Shown here piece by piece: positions 7,782 through 17,197 of a stretch of 64,000 nt of DNA; positions within the stretch are counted from its first letter, which is position 1, and each line of letters starts with the position of its first letter. This stretch comes from Rhizomicrobium sp. (GTDB lineage Bacteria; Pseudomonadota; Alphaproteobacteria; Micropepsales; Micropepsaceae): the NCBI GenBank assembly GCA_037200385.1, contig JBBCGL010000001.1:2619418-2683417 (forward strand), in the 5' to 3' direction. Made by a program: the position numbers and the translations under genes. The notes under the pieces were generated by a model. It worked only from the letters and a program-made list of their open reading frames with translations. It was not told the origin of the DNA and searched no databases.

Positions 7782-9248
7782 TCAGAAGGCGTTCTTCTGG
7801 CCCGCGACGGCTCCGACCGTCTTGAAAAGAATCTGGATATCGAGCGGCAGGCTGCAATTGCATGCGTACCAGATGTCCATCTCGATGCGGCGATACATCA
7901 GATCGAGATTCGGCGTCGCGCCGCGCAGGCCATGGACCTGCGCCCAGCCCGTAATGCCCGGCTTCACATGCTGGCGCACTTCGTAATTCTCGATCAGCTT
8001 GGCATAGAGCGCATCATGGGCGGCCGCATGGGGCCGCGGACCCACGATGGACATCTCGCCGCGCAGCACATTCAGCAGTTGCGGCAGTTCGTCGAGACTC
8101 GACCGGCGCAGCCAGCGGCCGACGGACGTCACGCGATGGTCGCTCTGCGAGGCCTGCCGGACTGCGTCGCCGTCCTCGAGCACCGTCATCGTCCGGAACT
8201 TGAATATCCTGAAGGGGCGCCCGCGATAGCCCAGGCGGGACTGCCGGAAGATCAACGGACCGTGCGAATCCACCGCGATCGCGATCGCGATCGCGAGGAG
8301 CAACGGCGAGAGGAAGATCAGCGCCGCGCCGCCGACGGCCAGGTCCAGGCTGCGCTTGAGGACGCGCTCCGTGCTGGTCATGGGCGTTTTTTGCATCTCC
8401 AACGCGACGACCGCGCCGATCCCGCGCACCGAGTGCTGCAGGAGCGTCGAGACGCGCTCGTCGGGTACGAGATAGACGGCGCGCGGCAGGATGCGCAGTC
8501 CCGACATCAGTCCGCCGACCTCATCGAAGGACAGCCGCCCCCCCAGGACGTAGATTTCGCCCGGCGCGGCCGACCGCGCGGCGTCGAACACGCGTTGCAG
8601 GAGCCGCTTGCGCTCGCCGACCCAGTCGACGGCATTGCAACCATCGTCGAATCCGAGAATCCGGATGCTCTCGCAGCCCTGTTGCGCCAACTCCTCGCGC
8701 AAGAGGTCGGCATCGGCGCTCGCATTCGGCGCCACGACGAGGATTTCCAATCCGCGATAGGCGCTGGCCCGCATCCAGCCGGCCAGCAGCCGCGGCGTCA
8801 GCATCCGCGAGGCGAGCGCTCCCGCCATCCCCACGGTGAAGAAGGCGAAGATCGCGCCGCGCGAGAACTGCGCGCTGATCTTCATGCTGAAGGCGAGAAC
8901 GATGAGAAACAGGAAGGTGACGACCCAGGCGATCGCGGCCATGCGCGCCCGTCCCAGGCGCGTCGCGCTCCCGCGCGGTTCGCGCGAAGCCTGCAGGCGC
9001 ACGAGACCGCAGAACAGCACGGAAACGATGACGCCGGTCGCGGCGAATCCCGGAATATTGCCGGTCGTTCCATGGGCCATCGACTGGAAGGCCATTCCGG
9101 ACAGAATGCTGATCGCAACGATGATCGCGGTATCGACAGCCTGCGCGAGGGCCGACACGGCATATTGAATCGGGACATCGGCCCGCCATGTCTGGGCGAT
9201 GCCGACGTGCCTGCTTCCCTGCGGATAGCCTGTCGTTTGAACGTTCAT
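7782..9248 (-). CDS. Exopolysaccharide priming glycosyltransferase (polyprenyl glycosylphosphotransferase)
   Basis: A 488-residue membrane protein with hydrophobic segments in the first 150 residues, a nucleotide-binding-like middle and a C-terminal bacterial sugar transferase domain. The diagnostic motifs are FKFRTM, SLDELPQLLNVL, MSIVGPRP and PGITGWAQV. Enzymes of this WbaP/PssY class move a hexose-1-phosphate from a nucleotide sugar to undecaprenyl phosphate, the first step of polymer assembly at the inner membrane. ATG 9248 follows GTGGGG; a TTG at 9269 is less likely. A GCGATC repeat (3.7 copies, 8275-8296) codes for alternating Ala-Ile in the membrane helix just before the catalytic domain. 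Confidence 0.93.
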   Translation of the reverse strand: MNVQTTGYPQGSRHVGIAQTWRADVPIQYAVSALAQAVDTAIIVAISILSGMAFQSMAHGTTGNIPGFAATGVIVSVLFCGLVRLQASREPRGSATRLGRARMAAIAWVVTFLFLIVLAFSMKISAQFSRGAIFAFFTVGMAGALASRMLTPRLLAGWMRASAYRGLEILVVAPNASADADLLREELAQQGCESIRILGFDDGCNAVDWVGERKRLLQRVFDAARSAAPGEIYVLGGRLSFDEVGGLMSGLRILPRAVYLVPDERVSTLLQHSVRGIGAVVALEMQKTPMTSTERVLKRSLDLAVGGAALIFLSPLLLAIAIAIAVDSHGPLIFRQSRLGYRGRPFRIFKFRTMTVLEDGDAVRQASQSDHRVTSVGRWLRRSSLDELPQLLNVLRGEMSIVGPRPHAAAHDALYAKLIENYEVRQHVKPGITGWAQVHGLRGATPNLDLMYRRIEMDIWYACNCSLPLDIQILFKTVGAVAGQKNAF

Positions 9249-9602
9249 TCGCCCCACGCAACGCCTCAACGCGACAGCCGTCCGGCGGCGCGTTGTTCAT
9301 GGCAAACTCCAGCCGGTGTGCGGCCGGATACGCACCATTCCGCCAAAGACAACCTAGCAGCCCTTCGGCGGTAGCAAAGTTAAACACTTGTCCGGCAACA
9401 AGAAAAAGCAAATTATTCGGTAAAGGTAATGTTTACGACGCGGTTGCGATTTTGCTTGGAGAAACAAGGCCTCTGGATAGCATGACGACTATTCAAGTTC
9501 CCAACTCGGATGCGTCATATACGGGCATAACACGTTCTTGAACATTCGGCCGTCGGCACCCGCAACAGGCCACCCTTGCACAGCGAGGGCCCAAGCGAGA
9601 GT
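9249..9602. promoter_or_regulatory. AT-rich upstream region of the priming transferase gene
   Basis: This 354-bp gap lies between the stop of the Crp/Fnr gene (9603) and the transferase start (9248), both leftward, so it should hold the transferase promoter. Positions 9380-9540 are clearly A/T-rich for this genome. It contains ATTCAAGTTC at 9491-9500, identical to part of the repeat at 1768, and GTTCTTGAAC near 9533. No gene or clear -35/-10 pair was recognised. Confidence 0.35.
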
Positions 9603-10325
9603 TCAGCCCGGATAGACGCCCGGCAACAGCCGCTCGAAATGGCGGCGCAGATAGCCGTAGCATTCGCAGGCCTGCAGTTCGAGCCGGCGCACATCGACGA
9701 CGGTGACGTTGGCGCGGCCGCGGCGGATCGCGCCGGTTCTCTCGAGATCGCCGATGATGCGGGTGGCATAGGGCCGGTGGACGCCGAGCATCTGGGCGAT
9801 GAAATCCTGGGTCACGCCGATCTCGTCGCTCTCCAGGCGGTCGCGCAGCGTGAGCAGCCAGCGCGCCAACCGCGCATCGAGGTCATGCACCGCATTGCAG
9901 GCCGTCGACTGAAGAACCTGGGCGAGCAGGCAGTCGGCATAGCGCGCGAAGTGATCGCGCATGGCGGGCGAGCGGGCTTTGGCGCGGTCGAACAGCTCGA
10001 TGGAGAGGCGCTGGGCACCGCCGCCGATCTGAACGACACCCGTCGCGAAAGCCGGCTTGTCGCCTTCGCTGACGATGCCGCCCAGCGCGCCTTCCTGCCC
10101 GACCATGGCCGCTTCGGAGATCGCACCGTCACGCAGGTCGAGGACGAGCGCGGCGATGGTGCCGGGCTCGGGGAAATGAACGCACTCGACATTTTCGCCG
10201 GGCCGGAAGAGGACGTCGCCGGTCTTCAGCGTCACGGTCTCGAATCCGGCGGACAGAAGCGCGAAGTCGCGCGGCTGCAAAGCGGCCAGCAACCGGTTCT
10301 TCGTGTTTGCCCTTGCCGATACCAC
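9603..10325 (-). CDS. Crp/Fnr family transcriptional regulator (first of a tandem pair)
   Basis: A 240-residue protein with an N-terminal cyclic-nucleotide-binding-type jelly roll (residues ~15-130; FRPGENVECVHFPEPGTIAA) and a C-terminal winged helix with the recognition helix in DFIAQMLGVHRPYATRIIGDL. The Fnr-type iron-sulfur cysteine cluster is absent, and the usual cAMP-contact residues are not obvious, so the ligand is unknown. It starts at GTG 10325 after GAGGAGAGGG. It lies 51 bp downstream of a paralogue sharing the C-terminal pattern CECYG-x(3)-RRHFER-x-LPG. It may control the adjacent polysaccharide genes. Confidence 0.88.
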   Translation of the reverse strand: MVSARANTKNRLLAALQPRDFALLSAGFETVTLKTGDVLFRPGENVECVHFPEPGTIAALVLDLRDGAISEAAMVGQEGALGGIVSEGDKPAFATGVVQIGGGAQRLSIELFDRAKARSPAMRDHFARYADCLLAQVLQSTACNAVHDLDARLARWLLTLRDRLESDEIGVTQDFIAQMLGVHRPYATRIIGDLERTGAIRRGRANVTVVDVRRLELQACECYGYLRRHFERLLPGVYPG

Positions 10326-10376
10326 CGCCCTCTCCTCGCCGCAAATGCCGCGCGAACGAGAAGTGCACCAAAACGC

Positions 10377-11192
10377 TCAAGCCTCCAAGTCCGGATAAAG
10401 CCCGGGCAGGATGCGCTCGAAATGCCGGCGCACCGTGCCGTAGCATTCGCAGGTCGCCTCCTCGAGCAGCGCGCGCTGCTCGATATGGACGATGCCGCGC
10501 CGATGGGAGATCGCGCCGCGGCGCTGGAGGGTGCTGGCGACGCGCGTCAGATAGGTGCGGGCGACGCCGAACATCTCGGCAAGCGCCTCCTGGGTCAGCG
10601 GCAGATCCGGACGCTGCAGCCGGTCGTGCGTGAGCAGCAGCCACCGGGCACAACGCGCCTCGAGTGGATGGACCATCGAGCATCCGACCGATTGAAACAC
10701 CTGGGCGACGAGACAATCGGCATAGCGGGCGAAGATATCATGCAGGCGCGGCGACGACCGCTTGGCCGCTTCGAGCCGCCCGACCGGGATGCGCAGGGCC
10801 TTGCCGGGGATTTGCACCAGACCGCGTGCGAAGGCCGGCTTCATCCCCAGGCTGACCACGCCCCCGACCGCGCCCTCCCGACCGATGGTTGCCGCTTCCA
10901 CGGCGTGCCCGTCTTGCATCGGCAGAACGAGCGCGATGACGGCACCGTCCAGCGGAAAGAAAGCATGGGTTACATCATCGCCGGGCTCGAAAAGCGTCTC
11001 GCCATGGTTCAGGTCGACGTCCCGCAGCCATGGTGAAAGGGTGTCCAGCGCCCCGCGCGGCAGCAGGCGAAGGATTTGGTTACCGGGGCGGGGGGCCGCA
11101 CCGGACGGAAGCGTCGCTCCGCCCGATATTCGTGCCTTTGCTTTGGCCACGCCCGAATCCGCCTCGAACAGTCCCTTGTTCGCGATTAGCAC
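10377..11192 (-). CDS. Crp/Fnr family transcriptional regulator (second of a tandem pair)
   Basis: A 271-residue regulator with the same design as its neighbour: an effector domain (LFEPGDDVTHAFFPLDGAVI) and a C-terminal helix-turn-helix (LTQEALAEMFGVARTYLTRV). It has a 30-residue N-terminal extension if GTG 11192 is the start; a later start is possible. The shared C-terminal signature CECYGTVRRHFERILPG shows that the pair arose by duplication. It precedes the first Crp gene by 51 bp and is probably cotranscribed with it, while the response regulator gene lies divergently upstream. Confidence 0.87.
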   Translation of the reverse strand: MLIANKGLFEADSGVAKAKARISGGATLPSGAAPRPGNQILRLLPRGALDTLSPWLRDVDLNHGETLFEPGDDVTHAFFPLDGAVIALVLPMQDGHAVEAATIGREGAVGGVVSLGMKPAFARGLVQIPGKALRIPVGRLEAAKRSSPRLHDIFARYADCLVAQVFQSVGCSMVHPLEARCARWLLLTHDRLQRPDLPLTQEALAEMFGVARTYLTRVASTLQRRGAISHRRGIVHIEQRALLEEATCECYGTVRRHFERILPGLYPDLEA

Positions 11193-11260
11193 CGAAGCCG
11201 TTCTCGGGTCTGTCTAGTAGTGGACATAAGAGGCGCGAGGCGGCCCGGCGTTAAGCATAA

Positions 11261-11316
11261 GTCCTTAGGACACATGGCTAAGACGCGGGAACTACTGTCA
11301 TGTCCAGTAGTTGACA
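11261..11316. promoter_or_regulatory. Palindrome cluster between the Crp gene and the response regulator gene
   Basis: The divergent gap 11193-11368 contains GTCCT-T-AGGAC (11261-11271), then AACTACT (11290-11296) and AGTAGTT (11306-11312) forming a 7-bp dyad with a 9-base spacer, directly followed by TTGACA (11311-11316), a perfect -35 hexamer for the rightward gene. TGGACAT and ATGTCCA also occur as an inverted pair at 11222-11228 and 11299-11305. No good -10 box follows at 17 bp. The region looks like a regulated divergent promoter, possibly bound by the Crp proteins. Confidence 0.4.
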
Positions 11317-11368
11317 CAGTGCCGGCGGATTGCCGGCCGAAGAAGGGGACAGCGTCGCTGTCGGGCTC

Positions 11369-11737
11369 ATGCGTATTTTGGTCGTCGAAGACGAGTTCCT
11401 GATCGCGATCCACCTCGAGGATATGCTCGGCGAACTGGGTTATACGGACATCCATATCGCCCGCGACCTGGATGAAGGCTGGAGCGTCCTCGAGTCGATC
11501 ACCCCGGATTTCGCTATCCTGGACGTGAATATCGGGGCGGCACTCGTGTTTCCCCTGGCGTCCGAATTGCTGCGGCGCAAAGTTCCTTTTGTCTTCTCGA
11601 CCGGTCGCGGCCTCGGCGCCTTTCCGCCGGAATGGCGCGCGTTCCCGCTCGTACCCAAGCCGCTGGAGACCCGACTGCTGGTCGCGGCCATGCAGGACTG
11701 CGGCCTGCGCCGGCGGCAGACGCCGGAAGGCGACTGA
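11369..11737 (+). CDS. Single-domain response regulator (CheY-like receiver)
   Basis: A 122-residue receiver domain without an output domain. It starts MRILVVEDEF, giving the acidic pocket, has the phospho-acceptor Asp in the strand FAILDVNIG, and ends with the conserved Lys-Pro pair in VPKPLE. ATG 11369 matches the usual receiver N-terminus; a TTG at 11330 would add 13 residues. No histidine kinase is adjacent. It may act as a phosphate shuttle or sink, or bind a protein partner. Confidence 0.85.
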   Translation: MRILVVEDEFLIAIHLEDMLGELGYTDIHIARDLDEGWSVLESITPDFAILDVNIGAALVFPLASELLRRKVPFVFSTGRGLGAFPPEWRAFPLVPKPLETRLLVAAMQDCGLRRRQTPEGD

Positions 11738-11828
11738 AGGCGGCCTTCGATTTCAGATGCGCCATGCGCAACGCGGCATCGAACGGACGCCCGCAATTCG
11801 CTTCCAAAAAGCCTGAGGTTGCCTGGGC

Positions 11829-12548
11829 TCAACCGTCCGTTTTCCCAGCTTGCAATCCTTGCGCGGGCCGCCGGGGACGCAGGCGATCGGCGGCGAACCA
11901 AGGGGCATAGAGGATGAAGATCGCGGCCATGCCGATCAGGAACGTCGCCGGGATGTAGTAAGGCCATGGCGGCAGCAGGTCGTAGAACGTGGCGTGTCCC
12001 GGCTTGGCGCGGAAGAAGCCGTAATTGACGCCGAGCACCCAGTCCGTCAGCGCCGCCATGCCCGCATAGACCAGCGTCCACACCGCCACGCGCGCGATCG
12101 ACGCGGGCACCGGCCGCATCGCGCTTCCGGCCATCAGATAGATCACTGCAGCGATGATCGTACCGTGACCCAGCAGGAAGACGATGAACTGCGCTTCCGG
12201 AAAGGCGTAGGTCACGTCGGGCGTGAAGAGACCCTGGGTGGTGCCCGCCAGCGCCCAGAAATAGGCGAGCTCGAAGGCGCGCTGGGTCGGCCTGAGGAGC
12301 GTGACGAGCAACGCGACGGTCGCCCAGTCGCACAGGTTCATCGGCAGTTCGTTGCCCGCGCCCAGCCAGCCGCGCGCAGCGAAAAGCACATACCACGCGA
12401 TCCACGTGCCGATGAGGAGTGCCGCGAAGCCGCGCCGGATCCACAGGTCGGCGCGCCGCGGGGCGGCGGCGAGCGCCAACGGAATCGCGAAGGTCAGCGC
12501 GATGACGATGAGATGCTGCGTCCCCAACAGGACGAAAGGGGTATGCAT
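11829..12548 (-). CDS. TIGR02206/YwaF family integral membrane protein
   Basis: A 239-residue protein with six to seven membrane segments. The family signatures are NLCDW after the second helix, FLLGHGTIIAAVIYL in the middle, and NYGFFRAKPGHATFYDLLPP followed by WPYYI near the C-terminus. It is an inner-membrane protein whose biochemical function is not established. It is monocistronic and divergent from purA. Confidence 0.82.
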   Translation of the reverse strand: MHTPFVLLGTQHLIVIALTFAIPLALAAAPRRADLWIRRGFAALLIGTWIAWYVLFAARGWLGAGNELPMNLCDWATVALLVTLLRPTQRAFELAYFWALAGTTQGLFTPDVTYAFPEAQFIVFLLGHGTIIAAVIYLMAGSAMRPVPASIARVAVWTLVYAGMAALTDWVLGVNYGFFRAKPGHATFYDLLPPWPYYIPATFLIGMAAIFILYAPWFAADRLRPRRPAQGLQAGKTDG

Positions 12549-12675
12549 GGACGGCCCTCCGACACCGGGGAAGGAACCGCGTCACGGTGGCGGATTGTGG
12601 GCGCCTCGGCGGCCGGCGTGCGGCGGAACGCGCGTTTCACGCGCCCGCCCGGCGGCGCTATAACTGGACACCGTG

Positions 12676-12694
12676 CCCGCGAATCCCTCGCGGG
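12676..12694 (+). promoter_or_regulatory. Leader hairpin upstream of purA
   Basis: CCCGCGA (12676-12682) and TCGCGGG (12688-12694) form a perfect 7-bp stem with loop ATCCC, ending 26 bases before the purA ATG. A TATAAC box at 12659-12664 could be the -10 element, which would place the hairpin near the 5' end of the transcript. Its role is unknown; mRNA stability or translational control are options. Confidence 0.35.
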
Positions 12695-12720
12695 ATAGCC
12701 ATCTTGTCCGGGTACGGAAT

Positions 12721-14010
12721 ATGTCCAACGTCGCCGTGATCGGCGCCCAATGGGGCGACGAGGGTAAAGGCAAGATCATCGACTGGCTGGCCAACCGGGC
12801 CGAGATGGTCGTGCGCTTCCAGGGCGGCAACAATGCCGGGCATACGATCGTCGTCGGCGACAAGACCTACAAGCTGTCGCTGCTCCCCTCCGGCGTGATC
12901 CAGGGCAAGCGTTCGATCATCGGCAACGGCGTGGTGGTCGATCCCTGGTCGCTTCTGGAGGAGATCGGGCGGCTGAACGAAGCAGGCATCGCGGTGACGC
13001 CCGACGTGCTGGTGCTGGCGGAGAACGCCGTGCTGGTGCTGCCGATCCACCGCGAGCTGGATGCGGTACGCGAATCGTCGAACTCGCTGCAGCGGCTGGG
13101 CACCACCAAGCGCGGCATCGGCCCCGCCTATGAGGACAAGGTCGGACGGCGCGCGATCCGCGTGATCGACCTGAAGGACCTCGCATCGCTACCGGCGAAG
13201 ATCGAACGCCTTCTGGCGCATCACAATGCCTTGCGGCGCGGCGCGGGCGCCGAGGAGATCGACGCCGCGGCGCTGCTGGCGGTGCTGACCGAGATCGCGC
13301 CGAAGCTTCTGCCTTATGCGGGATCGAGCTGGCGCGAACTGGACGCGGCACGGCGCGCCGGCAAGCGCGTGCTGTTCGAAGGTGCGCAGGCGGTGCTGCT
13401 CGACATCGATCATGGCACCTATCCCTATGTCACCTCGTCCAACACCGTGGCGGGGCAGGCGGCGGCCGGTGCCGGCGTCGGCCCGCGCCAGATCGGCTAT
13501 GTGCTGGGCATCACCAAGAGCTATACGACGCGCGTCGGCGAAGGCCCCTTCCCCACCGAGCAGCAGAACGCGATCGGCGAGACGCTGGGCGCGCGCGGCA
13601 ACGAATTCGGCACGGTGACGGGACGCAAGCGGCGCTGCGGCTGGTTCGACTCCGTGCTGGTGCGCCAGACCGCGATCACCGGCGGGATCGACGGCATCGC
13701 GCTCACCAAGCTCGATATCCTCGACACCTTCGAGCGGATCGAGGTGTGCGTGGGATACAAGCTGGGCGACGCGCTGCTCGACTACCTGCCGGCGGATGCC
13801 AACGACCAGGCGAAGCTCGTGCCGGTCTATGAGACGCTGGACGGCTGGCAGAGCTCGACGCGCGGCGCGCGCAGCTGGGCCGAGTTGCCGGCCAATGCGA
13901 TCAAATATGTCCGCCGGGTGGAGGAGCTCATCGGCACGCCGGTGGCGCTGCTGTCCACCAGCCCCGATCGCGACGACACCATCATGGTGCGCGACCCCTA
14001 TCTGGGGTGA
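12721..14010 (+). CDS. purA: Adenylosuccinate synthetase
   Basis: A 429-residue enzyme of normal family length that joins IMP and aspartate with GTP in AMP synthesis. The GTP-binding loop [15 protein letters not shown] lies at residues 8-22; [37 protein letters not shown] and GRKRRCGW are the other conserved blocks. ATG 12721 gives the standard N-terminus [12 protein letters not shown]; an in-frame GTG at 12673 would add 16 atypical residues and is rejected. The gene is monocistronic with a small lipoprotein gene downstream. Confidence 0.97.
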   Translation: MSNVAVIGAQWGDEGKGKIIDWLANRAEMVVRFQGGNNAGHTIVVGDKTYKLSLLPSGVIQGKRSIIGNGVVVDPWSLLEEIGRLNEAGIAVTPDVLVLAENAVLVLPIHRELDAVRESSNSLQRLGTTKRGIGPAYEDKVGRRAIRVIDLKDLASLPAKIERLLAHHNALRRGAGAEEIDAAALLAVLTEIAPKLLPYAGSSWRELDAARRAGKRVLFEGAQAVLLDIDHGTYPYVTSSNTVAGQAAAGAGVGPRQIGYVLGITKSYTTRVGEGPFPTEQQNAIGETLGARGNEFGTVTGRKRRCGWFDSVLVRQTAITGGIDGIALTKLDILDTFERIEVCVGYKLGDALLDYLPADANDQAKLVPVYETLDGWQSSTRGARSWAELPANAIKYVRRVEELIGTPVALLSTSPDRDDTIMVRDPYLG

Positions 14011-14076
14011 GTTCCCTGTGGCGGCCCATCAATGCCGCCGCTAGATTCGACACGAATCGATTTGGGGGAATCGCCC

Positions 14077-14424
14077 GTGAAAGCCAAGCTTCTGTTGATT
14101 GCCGCGCTGAGCGCAACGCTCGCATCCTGCAGCGGCGGCGTGTCGACCCCCGAGGCCCTGCGTGGAACGTGGAGCGACGCCTGCCCGAACGGGATGATCC
14201 AGGTCGATGCCGATACGCTGCACATTCTCTATCCCGAGAAGCAGGACTTCGCGCTGACGGCCTCCGCGTTCGACGGCCGGACGTGGAAGGCCAGCTTCGA
14301 GAATGGCGGCAAGAAGATCACGGACGTCTATGTCTTCGAGGACAATACGCTGCGCGCGGAATCGGTCATCGTCGACGGCAGCACGTTCAATTCCAACAAG
14401 CTTCGCCTGACGAAGTGCGGCTGA
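14077..14424 (+). CDS. Small hypothetical lipoprotein
   Basis: A 115-residue protein starting at GTG 14077, six bases after GGGGGAA. The signal peptide VKAKLLLIAALSATLASC ends in the lipobox LASC, so it should be lipid-anchored. The mature part resembles a small lipocalin-like or META-type fold with beta strands (TWSDACPNGMIQVDADTL, KITDVYVFEDNTLRAESV) and a C-terminal Cys that could pair with the one in DACP. No family is recognised. An AGGCC/GGCCT hairpin at 14439-14454 lies just downstream. Confidence 0.65.
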   Translation: MKAKLLLIAALSATLASCSGGVSTPEALRGTWSDACPNGMIQVDADTLHILYPEKQDFALTASAFDGRTWKASFENGGKKITDVYVFEDNTLRAESVIVDGSTFNSNKLRLTKCG

Positions 14425-14432
14425 AGGTCTGA

Positions 14433-15551
<1,119 letters not shown>

Positions 15552-15558
15552 GGCCCGG

Positions 15559-15573
15559 GCGGCTCGCAGCCGC
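15559..15573. terminator. Small GC hairpin between convergent nitronate monooxygenase and rnpB
   Basis: GCGGCT (15559-15564), loop CGC, AGCCGC (15568-15573) lies eight bases after the nitronate monooxygenase stop and about 50 bases beyond the 3' end of rnpB on the other strand. There is no T-run, so termination activity is only suggested by position. Confidence 0.3.
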
Positions 15574-15620
15574 TCATGCTTGGACACGTCCGGCATGAAC
15601 GGCGCGGCCTGGCGCTCGAA

Positions 15621-16001
15621 ACAACGCGTCAGATGGCCTGTAAGCCGGGTTCTGTCCACCGCTTGCGCGGATGGATGGCCATTCCTCTGGGATGTGTGTC
15701 GCCACACACCTCGCGCGACCGACCCGGACGGCTATCCGGAAACGGATTACGTGCCGTCCCTATTTGGTCTTGCTCCCGGTGGGGCTTGCCCTGCCGCTCC
15801 CGTTGCCGGGACCGCGGTGCGCTCTTACCGCACCATTTCAACCTTGCTGCCCGCTCACGCGGGTTAGCGGTATGTTTCTGTGGCGCTATCCCTGGGGTCG
15901 CCCCCGCCGGCCGTTAACCGGCACCGTGTCTCCGTGGAGCCCGGACTTTCCTCTTCCCGCCTTGCGGCGAAAAGCAGCCATCCAGCCATCTGACGCGTTG
16001 T
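15621..16001 (-). ncRNA. rnpB: RNase P RNA (class A)
   Basis: The strand carries the universal RNase P blocks: GAGGAAAGTCCGGGCTCC near the 5' end, the AGGGATAGCGCCACAGAAA region in the middle and AACCCGGCTTACAGGCC near the 3' end. The ends pair perfectly over 16 bp (15621-15636 with 15986-16001, ACAACGCGTCAGATGG), which defines helix P1 and the mature limits to within a few bases. The product is the ribozyme that removes tRNA 5' leaders. TCGACC-N17-TAGGGT just upstream on the minus strand could be its promoter. Confidence 0.97.
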
Positions 16002-16153
16002 GACCCTAGGACATCCCGCCAAGGCGGTCGAGCGCACAGTTTTAACGAATGCCTTTGCAGTCCGTTAAGGCGGTTTGCTGTCCGTCAAGTTCCCTCGGAA
16101 CGCTTTACGCGGTTGCGGACTATTGCCAGTGAGAAACCGCTGGGAGAGACGCG

Positions 16154-16426
16154 ATGGGATTGGCCGAAAAGAACTTTTTCAAAGCAGGCGCGGGCGTTCC
16201 GCCGCCTTTCGAACTGCCGGAACCGCAAACGAAGCGCTGGGTGCCGCGGCGCAAGGCGCAGGTCGTCGCGGCGGTGCGCGGCGGCGTCCTGAGCCTGGAC
16301 GACGCCTGCGCGCGCTATGCCCTGACGGTGGAGGAATTCCTCTCCTGGCAGCGCGCGATCGACAAATACGGTCTGGCCGGCCTGCGCGCGACACATGCGC
16401 AGAATTTCCGCGCCGGTACGCGATAG
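16154..16426 (+). CDS. sciP: SciP-like CtrA inhibitor (DUF1153 protein)
   Basis: A 90-residue protein with the DUF1153 core RWVPRRKAQVVAAVRGGVLS followed by LDDACARYALTVEEFLSWQ, a Trp-repressor-like helix-turn-helix. In Caulobacter the homologue SciP binds the master cell-cycle regulator CtrA and blocks its transcription activity. The gene stands alone, between rnpB and the racemase gene. I looked for the CtrA box TTAA-N7-TTAA in the upstream 150 bp and did not find one; two TTAA occur 19 bp apart near 16043 and 16066. Confidence 0.92.
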   Translation: MGLAEKNFFKAGAGVPPPFELPEPQTKRWVPRRKAQVVAAVRGGVLSLDDACARYALTVEEFLSWQRAIDKYGLAGLRATHAQNFRAGTR

Positions 16427-16433
16427 CCGACAA

Positions 16434-17129
16434 CTACCGGAGGGCGAACTCGACGGCCGCGGCGGCGTGCAATGCGGTGGTGTCGAACAGCAGAACGCTG
16501 GCGTCTTCCGGCCGTACGAGCAGCGGAAGCTCGGTGCAGCCGAGGATCACCGCTTGCGCGCCCCGCGCGACCAACCCGGCAATGACGTCGCGATAGGTCG
16601 CCCGGGACGAGTCGAGGAATTTCCCGCGCACGAGCTCCTCATAGATCACCCGGCTGACCTCTGCCGCCTCGGCGCCCTCCGGCAGCACGACGTCGATTCC
16701 ATAACGCGTCTTGAGCCGGCCGCGAAGAATGCCATCCTGCTCCATCGTATGATTTGACCCCAGCAGGCCCACGCGTGTGAAGCCGGCGTCGCGGATCGCG
16801 GCGCCGAGCGGATCGGCGATGTGGAGGAAGGGGATGGCGGTTGCCGCCTCGATCTGCGGCGTCGCGCAATGCATCGTGTTGCAGCACATGATGAGGAAGT
16901 CCGCGCCGGCCTGGGCGAGATGGCGCGCGGCGTCCGCCATGCGGCGGTTGGCCTCGTCCCATTCGCCGGCCTGCTGCAGAGGCGCAAGCTCGCCGAAATC
17001 GAAAGAGTGCAGCAGCAGGCGCGCCGAATGCACGCCGCCGAGCCGCGCCTGCACCGCGCGATTGATCAGCTGGTAATAGGTGACGGTGGATTCCCAGCTC
17101 ATTCCGCCGAGCAGGCCGATGGTTTTCAT
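16434..17129 (-). CDS. Aspartate/glutamate racemase family protein
   Basis: A 231-residue cofactor-independent racemase. It begins MKTIGLLGGMSWESTVTYY and has the two catalytic cysteines in MCCNTMHCA and in ILGCTELPLL. Family members interconvert L- and D-aspartate, glutamate or related amino acids; the YgeA type prefers homoserine, so the substrate is open. ATG 17129 is chosen by alignment to the family start. It follows the AmpD gene on the same strand (68 bp gap), which fits a link to peptidoglycan amino acids. Confidence 0.88.
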   Translation of the reverse strand: MKTIGLLGGMSWESTVTYYQLINRAVQARLGGVHSARLLLHSFDFGELAPLQQAGEWDEANRRMADAARHLAQAGADFLIMCCNTMHCATPQIEAATAIPFLHIADPLGAAIRDAGFTRVGLLGSNHTMEQDGILRGRLKTRYGIDVVLPEGAEAAEVSRVIYEELVRGKFLDSSRATYRDVIAGLVARGAQAVILGCTELPLLVRPEDASVLLFDTTALHAAAAVEFALR

Positions 17130-17197
17130 GGCGTAAAGGCTAGCAGGCGGCGCCATCGGCGGAAGTCCGCGGGACGCATGGCGGATGTGCGCCCAGG

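Noticed and set aside
8275-8296. GCGATC tandem repeat as a phase-variation tract or CRISPR-like repeat
   Set aside because: Only 3.7 copies of a 6-bp unit inside a coding region; changes would stay in frame and only alter an Ala-Ile membrane helix, so it is noted under the gene.
11288-11312. EcfG (general stress sigma) promoter upstream of the response regulator
   Set aside because: GGAAC is present, but the -10 position gives AGTT at 16 bp or GTTG at 17 bp, not CGTT; the match is too weak.
15576-16003. Several short open frames in both directions over the rnpB region
   Set aside because: The region folds and reads as RNase P RNA with all conserved blocks; the frames have no ribosome sites or protein motifs.
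16010-16153. CtrA binding site upstream of sciP
   Set aside because: No TTAA-N7-TTAA is present; two TTAA are 19 bp apart, which does not match the CtrA box.
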